Positions 10,220 to 19,520 of a stretch of DNA of 64,000 nt are shown in pieces (position 1 is the first letter of the stretch; every line of letters starts with the position of its first letter). Position numbers and translations under genes: made by a program. A model generated the notes under the pieces. It searched no databases, was not told the origin of the DNA, and worked only from the letters and a program-made list of their open reading frames with translations. This DNA is from Myxococcota bacterium (GTDB lineage: Bacteria > Myxococcota_A > Bradymonadia > UBA7976 > UBA1532): assembly GCA_963169045.1 (NCBI GenBank), contig CAUJDF010000035.1, positions 51,009-115,008 on the forward strand. The letters run 5' to 3'.

Positions 10220-11941
10220 TCAATCTAACCCGCGCGGTCGGGGCAGCGTGAAGTAGAACGTGGCGCCGCGGTCCGGCTCGGCGACGGCCCGAATCTCCCC
10301 GCCGTGGCGCTCGACGATCCGCCGGACGGTCGCGAGGCCGATGCCCGTCCCGGGGAAGTCGCTGGCGGCGTGCAGCCGCGTGAACGGCGTGAAGAGCCGG
10401 CCGACGTGGCGCATGTCGAAGCCGGCGCCGTTGTCGCGCACGAACAGCGCCGGCGGCGACTCGGCGGTCTCCCCGACCTCGATGCGCGCGATCGCCTTGT
10501 TCTTCGTGTACTTGCACGCGTTGCCGATCAGGTTCTCGAGCACGCGGCGCAGCAGGTGCGGGTCGGCGATCGCGACCAGGCCGTCGGCGACGGTGAGGCG
10601 CACGTCGCGCCCGGGCGCCTCGGCGAGGAGCTCGGCCCCCACCTCGCGGGCGAGCGCCGTGACGTCGACACGCTCGCGGACGAGGGGGTGGCGCGCCACG
10701 CGGCCGAACTCGAGCAGCCCGTCGATGAGGCGGCCCATGCGCTCGACGGCGCCGGCCGTGCGCTCGAGCATCTCGCGGCCGTCCGGCGTCAGCGGCTCGT
10801 CCTCGAGCAGCGCGCTCGTGAAGCCGTCGATGGCGCGCAGCGGTGCCCGCAGGTCGTGGGACGCCGAGTACGTGAACAGCTCGAGCTCGCGGTGCGCCGC
10901 CTCGAGCGCGGCCGTGCGCTCGGCGACCTTGTCCTGCAGCGACTTCTCGTACGCCTCGAGCTCCTCGGTCATGCGGTTGAACGCCGCGCTCAGGCGCGCC
11001 GCTTCGGCGGTGGCCATCGAGCGCGTCCGCACGCCGCGCTCGCCGCGACCCCAGGCGGCGAGCGCCGCCTCGAGCTCCTCGAACGGCTGGGCCAGCCGGC
11101 GCGCCAGCAGCGGGGCGAACGCCAGCGCCAGCAGCAGCGCGCCGACGCTGCCCGCCAGCGCGCGGAGGAGCTGGCGCTGGCCGGCGGCCTCGAAGCGCTC
11201 GAGCGGCAGGCTGATCACGTACGTCCAGGGTGCCATCGTCAGCGGCACGCGCACGCTCTCGCGCTCGGCCTCGTCCCCGAGGTCGCCGCCCACGTAGAAC
11301 AGGCGCTGGCCGTCGCGGACGACCAGCGACGCGTGGGCGCCGCCCCCGAGGTCCTGGGCGTCGTCGCGCCCGAGCTCCTCGATGCGCCGCAGGTCGTCGG
11401 CGACGATCATGACCGCCTGCCGCTGGCCGGGCGCCTGGAACGGCACCAGCACGAGCAGCTGCGGGTGGTGTCCCCCGGCGTCGCGCGCCCAGACCAGCAC
11501 CTCGCCGGCGGCGGCGCGGCGGAAGGGCGGCCACGCGGCGAGGTCCGGCGGCACGTCGAGGCGGCCGGTGCCGGCGAGCCGCACCCCGTCCTCGCGCGCG
11601 ATCAGGATGCCCGCGAGCCGCTCGGCCTGCCGCACGAAGTCGAGCGTCTCCTCCTCGAGGGCGTGCCGACCGGGGAACGCCGGATCGGCGGCGGCCAGCA
11701 GGCGCCGCGTGGCCGGGCGCCGCTCGAACTCGTGCGCCCAGAGCTCGATGCCGCGGATGTGCTCGTCGATGCTCGTCGCCGTCTGCGCGGCGCGCACCTC
11801 GAGACGTGTGGCCGTGAGCTCGTGCAGGAGACTGCGCGTCTCGAGCGCGTTGAAGGCGGCCACGGGGATGGCGGCCACGACCGTCAGGGCGACGAACGCC
11901 AGGATCAGCAGACGGTTCAGGGGCCAGAGACGCGTGCGCAT
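10220..11941 (-). CDS. Membrane sensor histidine kinase (first gene of Hsp70 operon)
   Basis: Predicted 573-residue inner-membrane sensor kinase. TM1 lies at about residues 10-30, a roughly 230-residue periplasmic sensing region of the Cache type follows, and TM2 (ALAGSVGALLLALAFAPLL) is near 265-285. After these come a HAMP-like linker and a coiled coil, HisKA with the phospho-acceptor in FTYSASHDLRAP (about H361), and HATPase_c with N (ENLIGNACKY), G1 (DNGAGFD) and G2 (GTGIGLATVRRI) boxes. The ATG at 11941 immediately precedes the hydrophobic signal anchor. No response regulator is adjacent; the next gene, 4 bp away, encodes the Hsp70-like protein. Such a kinase-chaperone linkage is unusual. 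The HisKA type is the phytochrome-like 'SHDLRAPLR' class. Confidence 0.9.
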   Translation of the reverse strand: MRTRLWPLNRLLILAFVALTVVAAIPVAAFNALETRSLLHELTATRLEVRAAQTATSIDEHIRGIELWAHEFERRPATRRLLAAADPAFPGRHALEEETLDFVRQAERLAGILIAREDGVRLAGTGRLDVPPDLAAWPPFRRAAAGEVLVWARDAGGHHPQLLVLVPFQAPGQRQAVMIVADDLRRIEELGRDDAQDLGGGAHASLVVRDGQRLFYVGGDLGDEAERESVRVPLTMAPWTYVISLPLERFEAAGQRQLLRALAGSVGALLLALAFAPLLARRLAQPFEELEAALAAWGRGERGVRTRSMATAEAARLSAAFNRMTEELEAYEKSLQDKVAERTAALEAAHRELELFTYSASHDLRAPLRAIDGFTSALLEDEPLTPDGREMLERTAGAVERMGRLIDGLLEFGRVARHPLVRERVDVTALAREVGAELLAEAPGRDVRLTVADGLVAIADPHLLRRVLENLIGNACKYTKNKAIARIEVGETAESPPALFVRDNGAGFDMRHVGRLFTPFTRLHAASDFPGTGIGLATVRRIVERHGGEIRAVAEPDRGATFYFTLPRPRGLD

Positions 11942-11999
11942 GCCGTGGGTCCGCGGAGGGGAGTGCACCGCCCCGGCGCGGGACGGTAACGTGCCGCCG

Positions 12000-13091
12000 A
12001 TGGAAACCGCCCCCCACGTCCGAGACCTTCCGCCCGCGGCCCTTCTCGAGCGATTCGCCGCGCTCGGCGCGCCGGACCGCGCGGGCCGCCGCCTGCTGTC
12101 GTTCCTGCTGCGCGAGGACCGCGACGACCTCGAGCAGTGCGCCGGCGTCTCGTTGCCCGTGTTGCGACGCGTCGCCGGGTCGTTCCGCTTCGACCGCCTC
12201 GCGTTGCTCGAGACGGCGAAGGACGCCGACGACGGCAGCGTCAAGTACCTCTTCCGCAGCCCGGACGGCGCGCTCAGCGAGGCCGTCTGGATCCCGCTCG
12301 AGAACGAGGACAAGGCGACGGTCTGCCTCTCGAGCCAGGTCGGGTGCGGCCTCGACTGCGCCTTCTGCGCGACGGGCCGTCTGGGCCTGAAGCGCAACCT
12401 GCGGACGTGGGAGATGGTCGACGCCTTCCTGCAGGTGCGCCGCCGCTCGCCGCGCCGCATGACCGGCGCGGTCTTCATGGGGCAGGGCGAGCCCTTCCTG
12501 AACTACGACCGCGTGATCGCCGCCGCCTCCCTGCTGCACCACCCCTGCGGTCCGGGGATCTCCGGCAAGGCGATCACCATCTCGACCGCGGGCATCGTGC
12601 CCGCGATCCGCCGCTTCACCGCCGAGGGCCACCCCTATCGGCTGATCGTGTCGCTGACGTCGACCGATCCCGCGCGGCGCAAGGTGCTGATGCCCAAGGC
12701 GACGGCGTGGCCCCTCGAAGAGCTCGCCGACGCGATCCGCGAGCACGCGCAGGCGCGCCGGCAGCGCGCGACGATCGCCTGGGTGTGCATCGAGGGCGAG
12801 AACCTCGGCGCCGACGAGGTCGAGGGCCTGCAGCGGCTGTTCGACGGCGTGCCGCTGCGCTTCAACCTCATCGACGTCAACGACCCCACCGGCCGCTTCG
12901 GGCGGCCAGGCGACGCGTCGCGCGGCGCGTTCCTCGACCGGCTCGGCGCGGCGCAGATCCCGTTCGTGCGCCGGTACACCGCCGGGCGCAGCCGGAACGC
13001 CGCGTGCGGGATGCTCGCCGCCACTCGCGCCTCCGGCGACGCCGGAGGCGCCCTCGAACGCGCCGCCGGAGACCCGCCCCCCGAGCCCTGA
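12000..13091 (+). CDS. Radical SAM protein of the RlmN/Cfr 23S rRNA adenine methyltransferase family
   Basis: Cytoplasmic 4Fe-4S radical SAM enzyme of 363 residues. Canonical members methylate C2 of A2503 in 23S rRNA. Present are the cluster motif [11 protein letters not shown] preceded by [11 protein letters not shown] (first catalytic cysteine), the conserved Glu of [17 protein letters not shown] (family GMGEPLxN), [13 protein letters not shown] and the second catalytic cysteine in NAACGML. Several blocks differ from typical Rlm[11 protein letters not shown] replaces SLHAPNDxxR, and [11 protein letters not shown] replaces TRGDDIDAACG. It may therefore be a paralogue rather than the housekeeping rlmN. 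It is divergent from the Hsp70-operon kinase; the two starts are 58 bp apart. Confidence 0.85.
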   Translation: METAPHVRDLPPAALLERFAALGAPDRAGRRLLSFLLREDRDDLEQCAGVSLPVLRRVAGSFRFDRLALLETAKDADDGSVKYLFRSPDGALSEAVWIPLENEDKATVCLSSQVGCGLDCAFCATGRLGLKRNLRTWEMVDAFLQVRRRSPRRMTGAVFMGQGEPFLNYDRVIAAASLLHHPCGPGISGKAITISTAGIVPAIRRFTAEGHPYRLIVSLTSTDPARRKVLMPKATAWPLEELADAIREHAQARRQRATIAWVCIEGENLGADEVEGLQRLFDGVPLRFNLIDVNDPTGRFGRPGDASRGAFLDRLGAAQIPFVRRYTAGRSRNAACGMLAATRASGDAGGALERAAGDPPPEP

Positions 13092-13164
13092 GTCACGCTT
13101 CCGGCGAAACCGCCGGACCCCCCGAGGCGTCGGTGATCGTTGCCGCTCGCCGGAGGGCTCGACC

Positions 13165-13686
13165 GTGAACGACCATCCCCTCTCGCAGCTGCCGATCGCG
13201 CTCGAGCGCGACGGCTTCCTCCGCACCCTCGTCCGCGAGCTCGCGGGCACCCTCCAGGACGTCATCGGCCTCGAGGAGGCGGCCGGCTTCATCAGCGTCG
13301 TCGGCCAGAACATGGGCCAGGCGCTCGACCGGGACTACCGCGCCGCCCTCGGCGTGCCCCGCCTGACGCGCGCCCAGGTGGCGATGGTGCTCGTCGACCT
13401 GAAGCGGCGCATCCAGGGCGACTTCTACGTCATCGAGGAGACCGAGGAGCGCATCGTCTTCGGCAGCCGCTCGTGTCCCTTCGCCGAGAAGGTCGTCGGG
13501 CGCCCGTCGATGTGCATGATGACCTCGAACGTGTTCGGCTCCATCGCCGCCGAGAACCTCGGGTACGCCAAGGTCGAGCTGCAGGAGACGATCGCCCGCG
13601 GCGCCGCGGGGTGCCGCGTGGTGGTGCACCTCGCGCCGACGCCCGAGGCCGAGGCCGCCCCCGGTCGCGAATACGTGAGGGGCTGA
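13165..13686 (+). CDS. Putative signalling-domain protein (methanogen output domain-like) coupled to hybrid kinase
   Basis: A 173-residue protein without signal peptide or membrane segment, starting at GTG 13165 after ggaggg. The pattern [19 protein letters not shown], followed by [20 protein letters not shown] and a C-terminal hydrophobic strand (CRVVVHLAP), resembles the V4R-related 'methanogen output domain 1' found beside sensor kinases. This assignment is from memory of the family and is tentative. Two cysteines (SCPF and MCMMTS) could bind a ligand or metal. The stop is 4 bp before the start of the PAS hybrid kinase gene, so the protein is probably the partner or sensor for that kinase. 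Confidence 0.6.
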   Translation: MNDHPLSQLPIALERDGFLRTLVRELAGTLQDVIGLEEAAGFISVVGQNMGQALDRDYRAALGVPRLTRAQVAMVLVDLKRRIQGDFYVIEETEERIVFGSRSCPFAEKVVGRPSMCMMTSNVFGSIAAENLGYAKVELQETIARGAAGCRVVVHLAPTPEAEAAPGREYVRG

Positions 13687-13690
13687 GGCC

Positions 13691-15692
<2,002 letters not shown>

Positions 15693-15709
<17 letters not shown>

Positions 15710-17240
15710 CCTGCACGAGCGCGCAGAGCCACAGCGCGTGCCGCGCCATGAGCTGCAGGCTCGTCAGCTCCTTCTCGCTCTCGGGGGCGAAGTAGCCGGT
15801 GCCGAGGTTGGCGACGCCGATGCCGGCGTCGAGGAACGGGTCGACGCCGGTGCTGCCGCGGATGGGGCGCACGGGGGCGTCGATGCCGAGCTGCGCGGCG
15901 GCGGCGCGCGCCCACGTCACGAGCTCGGGGAAGGCGGCGAGGCGCGGGCCCATGTCGCGGTACTGGTCCTCGAGCACGACGCGGGTGCCGAAGGGAGCGA
16001 GGCGCGCGATGAGCGCCTTGCGCGCGGCGAGGGCCTCGGGGTCGAAGTCGCGGACGCGGACGTCGAGGCGCGCGCCGCCCGGCTCGGGGACGAGGCGGTA
16101 GGGGTGCGAGTAGCCCTGGCGATCGTCGGAGTCCTCGGCGAGCACCGGGGTGAGCGACGCGTCGGCCACGAACGTCCGGACGAAGTCGAGGGCGGCCGCG
16201 GCGGCGCCGTCCGCGGGGGCCACGGCGGCCGTCAGGGGGCCGACGGCGTACGAGGCGCCGCGGGGCACGTGCGGGCCGACGACGGCCGCCACGCGGGCCT
16301 CGAGGGCCGCGCGCCCGGCCTCGCCGTCGACCGCGAAGTCGACGACCGCGTCGCAGTCGCGCAGCGCGTCGCTCGCGAAGCCCACCACGCACGAAGGGGC
16401 GAGGCCGTGGGCGATCTCCGCGGCGAGCCGCGTCGCCGCGCGGTGCCCCTCGGGGTGGGCGGTCGCGCCGTGCGTGTTCACGCCGCCGAGGGCGACGCGC
16501 ACCCGGCCGGCGGGGGCCTCGAGCGGCCGCGACGGGAAGTGCAGCATCGCCCGCGCGCCGTTGAAGTTCTCGGTGTTGATCTCGAAGGGGACGATGCCGT
16601 CGATGGTGAACGCGTGCCGGACGCCGAGCGCCGCCAGCCTCTTCACGAGGCCGTGCAGGGCGTCCTCCCGGCCGACCTCCTCATCGGGCCGGCCGATGAA
16701 CAGCAGCGGCGGGTGCGGGCGCTCCGGCTGCTCGGCCAGCAGGCACGCGAGCGTCATCAGGTGCGTCATGCCGAGCTTGTCGTCGAGGCCGAAGGGCGCG
16801 TCGCCGGCGCCGAACACGAGGTCCTGCCCGAGGAAGTCGCGCGTCGCGGGGTAGTGCTCGACGCCCACCTGCAGGCGCGGGTTGGCCGGGTAGGGGACGG
16901 GCCGGCCGTCCCACTTGCGCAGCACGTTCAGGTGCTCGGCCGCCGCCGTGCCGCGCGCCGTGTCGAGGTGCACCAGCAGGGCGATCGGCGCCTTGTCCGC
17001 GCCTTCGCCGCGTCCCGGCAGCGAGGCCACGACGTTGCCGAACGCGTCGCGCTCCACGGAGGCGCCCTGCTCCGCGAAGAACGCCGCGAGCGCGTCCGCG
17101 AGCCGCGCCTGGCCCGGCGTCGTCGGCACCGTCGTCGACGCCTCGTCGCTCGCGCTGTCGATCGCCACCACCCGCTCGAGGTGCCGCAGCGCCATCGCGC
17201 CGATGCGGTCGAGCGCCGCCGCCTCCGTCGTCGTCCCCAT
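15693..17240 (-). CDS. Peptidase T-like M20 family protein with atypical last metal site
   Basis: Predicted cytoplasmic zinc aminotripeptidase-like protein of 515 residues, about 100 longer than PepT. M20B features are IDSASDEASTTVPTTPGQ near the N-terminus, the first ligand site LVHLDTARG, the bridging aspartate in GLDDKLG, the catalytic PDEEVG, FTIDG, and a dimerisation-type insertion with VNTHGATAHPEG. In PepT the final zinc histidine lies in a GGxNFHGxxE block. Here the aligned C-terminal segment reads NLGTGYFAPESEKE and the histidine is not evident. Activity may therefore be altered, or another residue may serve. The start (ATG 17240) follows ggagg. The gene is convergent with the hybrid kinase and divergent from the App1-like gene. 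Confidence 0.8.
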
Positions 17241-17344
17241 GGTCGTCCTCCCGGATGTGCTCGCGGAGAGGAATGCGCCGCTCGGGCCGTGAATGCAACG
17301 CGTCTTCCACCGTCGCGTACAATGCCGGGCCGACGGAGGTGCGC

Positions 17345-18403
17345 ATGCGATTCCTCGCGCTGCTGCTGCTGCTCGCGGGCCCCGCGCGGGCCGACTGGGT
17401 CTTCGACGTGGGGGACGAGGAGGTCCTCGTGATGCCCACGTTCGCGCGCCCCGCGGCCGACGGCACGTGGCGCATCCCGGTGCGCGGCTTCGTCTACGAG
17501 CGCGAGCCCCGCTCGCTCAAGCGCCGCGCCGTGGCGCGCACGGTGGCCAAGGCGATCGGCGTCGACGACGACTCGCCGGCCTACGCCCTGCTGCGCGAGC
17601 GCATGACCTGGCTGCTGGTCGACCACGAGTCGAACAAGACGGTGCGCCTCGCCGTGGGCGGCGCCGAGAGCGTCCTCGGGCCCACCGGCTACGACGGCGT
17701 GTTCGCCGGCGAGGTGGTCGCGCCGCCGGGCACCGGCGCGGTGACGCTGGCCTTCGCCGGCCGCGACCGGGCCGGCAGCGTGGCCGTGCCGCGCGTCGCC
17801 GCCGAGGGCTGGTCGGTCATCTCCGACGTCGACGACACGATCAAGGTCACCGAGGTCCTCGACCGCCGCCGGATGCTCGAGAACACGTTCGCCAACGAGT
17901 TCAAGGCGGTGGCGGGCATGCCGGCGCGGTACGCGGGCTGGGCGCGCGCCGGCGCGTTCGTCCACTACGTGTCGGCGTCGCCGGAGCAGCTGCTGCCGCC
18001 GCTCTACCGGTTCGCCGCCGTGGCGGGCCTGCCCGCCGGCTCGTGGCACCTGCGCAACGTGCACTGGAGCGTCAACGACCTCGACGCGATGGTGAAGGCG
18101 CCGGACGCGTTCAAGCTGGGCGTGATCGTCGGCCTCCTGGAGAGCCAGCCGCGCCGCCGCTTCGTGCTCGTCGGCGACTCGGGCGAGCGCGACCCCGAGG
18201 TCTACGGCGAGATCGCGCGGCGCTTCCCCGCGCAGGTGCGTCGTGTCTTCATCCGCCTCGTCCCCGGCGCGAACAACGCCGGCGAGCGCTTCGGCGCCGC
18301 CTTCCGCGACCTGCCCGCCGAGCGCTGGCGCACGTTCGCCGACCCCGCCGAGCTGCCGGACGCGCCCGACGCCGAGGCGCCCGCCGTCGCCGAGAAGCCA
18401 TAG
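17345..18403 (+). CDS. Exported App1-type phosphatidate phosphatase (DUF2183)
   Basis: Predicted 352-residue HAD-like phosphatase with a signal peptide (MRFLALLLLLAGPARA). The DUF2183/App1 motif ISDVDDTIKVTEV carries the catalytic DxD (D161, D163). The later HYVSASPEQLLP (Ser motif), lysine-containing DAFKLGVI and VLVGDSGERDPEVYGEI (acidic motif IV) complete the HAD set. In yeast App1 dephosphorylates phosphatidic acid; secreted bacterial homologues probably act on lipids, but the substrate here is unknown. The N-terminal ~140 residues form a beta-rich domain usual in bacterial homologues. The gene stands alone, followed by a long non-coding repeat region. Confidence 0.85.
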   Translation: MRFLALLLLLAGPARADWVFDVGDEEVLVMPTFARPAADGTWRIPVRGFVYEREPRSLKRRAVARTVAKAIGVDDDSPAYALLRERMTWLLVDHESNKTVRLAVGGAESVLGPTGYDGVFAGEVVAPPGTGAVTLAFAGRDRAGSVAVPRVAAEGWSVISDVDDTIKVTEVLDRRRMLENTFANEFKAVAGMPARYAGWARAGAFVHYVSASPEQLLPPLYRFAAVAGLPAGSWHLRNVHWSVNDLDAMVKAPDAFKLGVIVGLLESQPRRRFVLVGDSGERDPEVYGEIARRFPAQVRRVFIRLVPGANNAGERFGAAFRDLPAERWRTFADPAELPDAPDAEAPAVAEKP

Positions 18404-18621
18404 CCCGGCTCGGCGCGACGCCGTTCATGGGCGAGGGCTGCGCGGATGTCGTCGCGCAACGAGCGGTGACGCGACCCTGTGCCTGCATCAACGACGCAGA
18501 TGACGCCGTGGACGGGATGGCATCCACAGCTCGACGCGATGCAGCCGGCGGTTGCGTCCAAGACGCCGCGCGCCGTGACGTCGCCGCGACCGACACCGCG
18601 ACGGCACGCGCGCTCGCCGCG

Positions 18622-18705
18622 GCGAAATCGTGGCGCGGCGCGGCGAAATCGCGGCGCGGCGCGGCGAAATCGCGGCGCGGCGCGGCGAAATCGCGGCGCG
18701 GCGCG
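18622..18705. repeat. Four tandem copies of a 21-bp GC-rich unit
   Basis: The element gcgaaatcg begins at 18622, 18643, 18664 and 18685, an exact 21-bp period. Copies 2-4 are near identical; copy 1 has one t for c change (gaaatcgtgg). Each unit contains the small inverted repeat GCGA-AA-TCGC. The 21-bp period gives three open frames that repeat every seven residues. Confidence 0.9.
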
Positions 18706-18990
18706 ACCGAATGCTCGGGCGTCTCCCGAGCGGCGCTGCGCCCGTGCGACCGAATGCCGGCAGCGCGCGACCACATCGCGGCGCGCCGGCGACCAGATGC
18801 GATCGATCGTGCGACCAGATCGAAGCGAGCCAGCGACCAAATCGCCAGCGCGGCGCCGGCAAATCCCGGCGCGTTTTCAGCCCTGAAGACACGCCTGCGA
18901 CCAAATCCGCGGCGCGTCGCGACCCCAAAGTCGCGCGCGCGACCAAATCGGCGCGCACCTGCGGTCCAAGAAGCGATCGCGCGCACGAAT
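18706..18990. repeat. Dispersed GCGACCAAATCGC-like inverted repeats
   Basis: Variants of gcgaccaaatcgc occur at about 18746 (gcgaccgaatgc), 18767 (gcgaccacatcgcg), 18789 (gcgaccagatgcg), 18811 (gcgaccagatcg), 18833 (gcgaccaaatcgc), 18897 (gcgaccaaatccgcg), 18919 (gcgaccccaaagtcgc) and 18939 (gcgaccaaatcgg). Most have GCGA and TCGC arms around a 4-8 nt A-rich centre. They look like a decayed continuation of the 21-bp tandem array. No associated transposase or cas gene is present. Confidence 0.7.
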
Positions 18991-19223
18991 CCCTCGCGCT
19001 CGCGGCGCGCCCGGCGCGCGGGACGGCGCGCACGCAACGCGCGTCGTCGGCCGCGGCGCGCATGGGGAGCGCCTCCCCACCGCGGGATCGCCGACACGGC
19101 TTCGCGCCGCGTCGAGGGCGCGGCGGTCGTTCCGGCGGCGCGTCGAACATGGGCGATGCCGCGCAGGCCGATGACTTCGCGCCTGGCGACGAGTACCCTG
19201 CACTGACGAACCGGAGGCGAGAC

Positions 19224-19520
19224 ATGGGCTTCATCAAAAGGCTCCGCAACGTGACCGAGAAGAAGGTCAAGGCCGCGGAGGAGCGCTACCGCGACGAGCT
19301 GAAGGCGGCGGAGGCCGATCTCGACGCCGAGCTCGACGGCGAGGACCCGGCGCTCCGGCGCGCCCGCGAGCGCGTCCGCGCCTTGCGCGAGCAGCAGCCG
19401 CCGAACGCCGCCCCGGCGCCCGCGCAGAAGCGCGACGACGCGCCCGCCCCGGCGCCCGCGCAGAAGCCCGACGACGCACCCGCCCCGTCGCCTGCCGGCA
19501 ACCGCCCCCGCTCCCTCTGA
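19224..19520 (+). CDS. Small coiled-coil protein with Pro/Ala-rich tail, unknown function
   Basis: Predicted 98-residue soluble protein. The first ~60 residues are highly charged and heptad-like (EKKVKAAEERYRDELKAAEA, then RRARERVRALRE), suggesting a single coiled coil. The tail has two near-identical copies of APAPAQKxDDAPAPxP. The start is well supported: ATG 19224 is preceded by ccggaggcgag. The final 235 bp overlap, on the opposite strand, the long 3' extension of the MYXO-CTERM protein gene, so one of the two ends may be misjudged. I do not recognise a family. Confidence 0.6.
   Translation: MGFIKRLRNVTEKKVKAAEERYRDELKAAEADLDAELDGEDPALRRARERVRALREQQPPNAAPAPAQKRDDAPAPAPAQKPDDAPAPSPAGNRPRSL

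Larger units (their letters stand above)
18404..19223. other. 820-bp non-coding stretch with short inverted-repeat arrays
   Basis: No convincing gene on either strand. Open frames exist because of high GC, but they translate to Arg/Ala-rich or 7-residue periodic strings without domain features and have no ribosome binding site. The stretch holds a 21-bp tandem array at 18622-18705, then a looser array of GCGACCAAATCGC-like elements to about 18990. From there to 19223 I see nothing except the leader of the small coiled-coil gene. Confidence 0.6.

Noticed and set aside
6049..10251. 1400-codon plus-strand open frame over the Hsp70 operon
   Set aside because: Shadow of Hsp70 and its neighbours; reads as Arg/Gln-rich repetitive text with no conserved motif.
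10220..12478. Upstream extension of the Hsp70-operon kinase gene to 12478
   Set aside because: The extra 179 codons lie antisense to the RlmN-like gene, and the natural signal anchor begins at 11941.
18622..18990. CRISPR array
   Set aside because: The repeat units are 21 bp in exact tandem with no unique spacers, the downstream copies vary in spacing and sequence, and no cas gene is seen.
18488..19270. Minus-strand 260-codon frame through the repeat region
   Set aside because: The protein would be a string of repeated RRAAISP-like heptads and Arg-rich text with no domain; its 21-bp period makes long open frames in several frames by itself.
19224..19520. Artefact status for the small coiled-coil gene
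   Set aside because: The SD ggagg and its coiled-coil make it more likely real than the antisense tail of the MYXO-CTERM gene, so it was kept, with reduced confidence.
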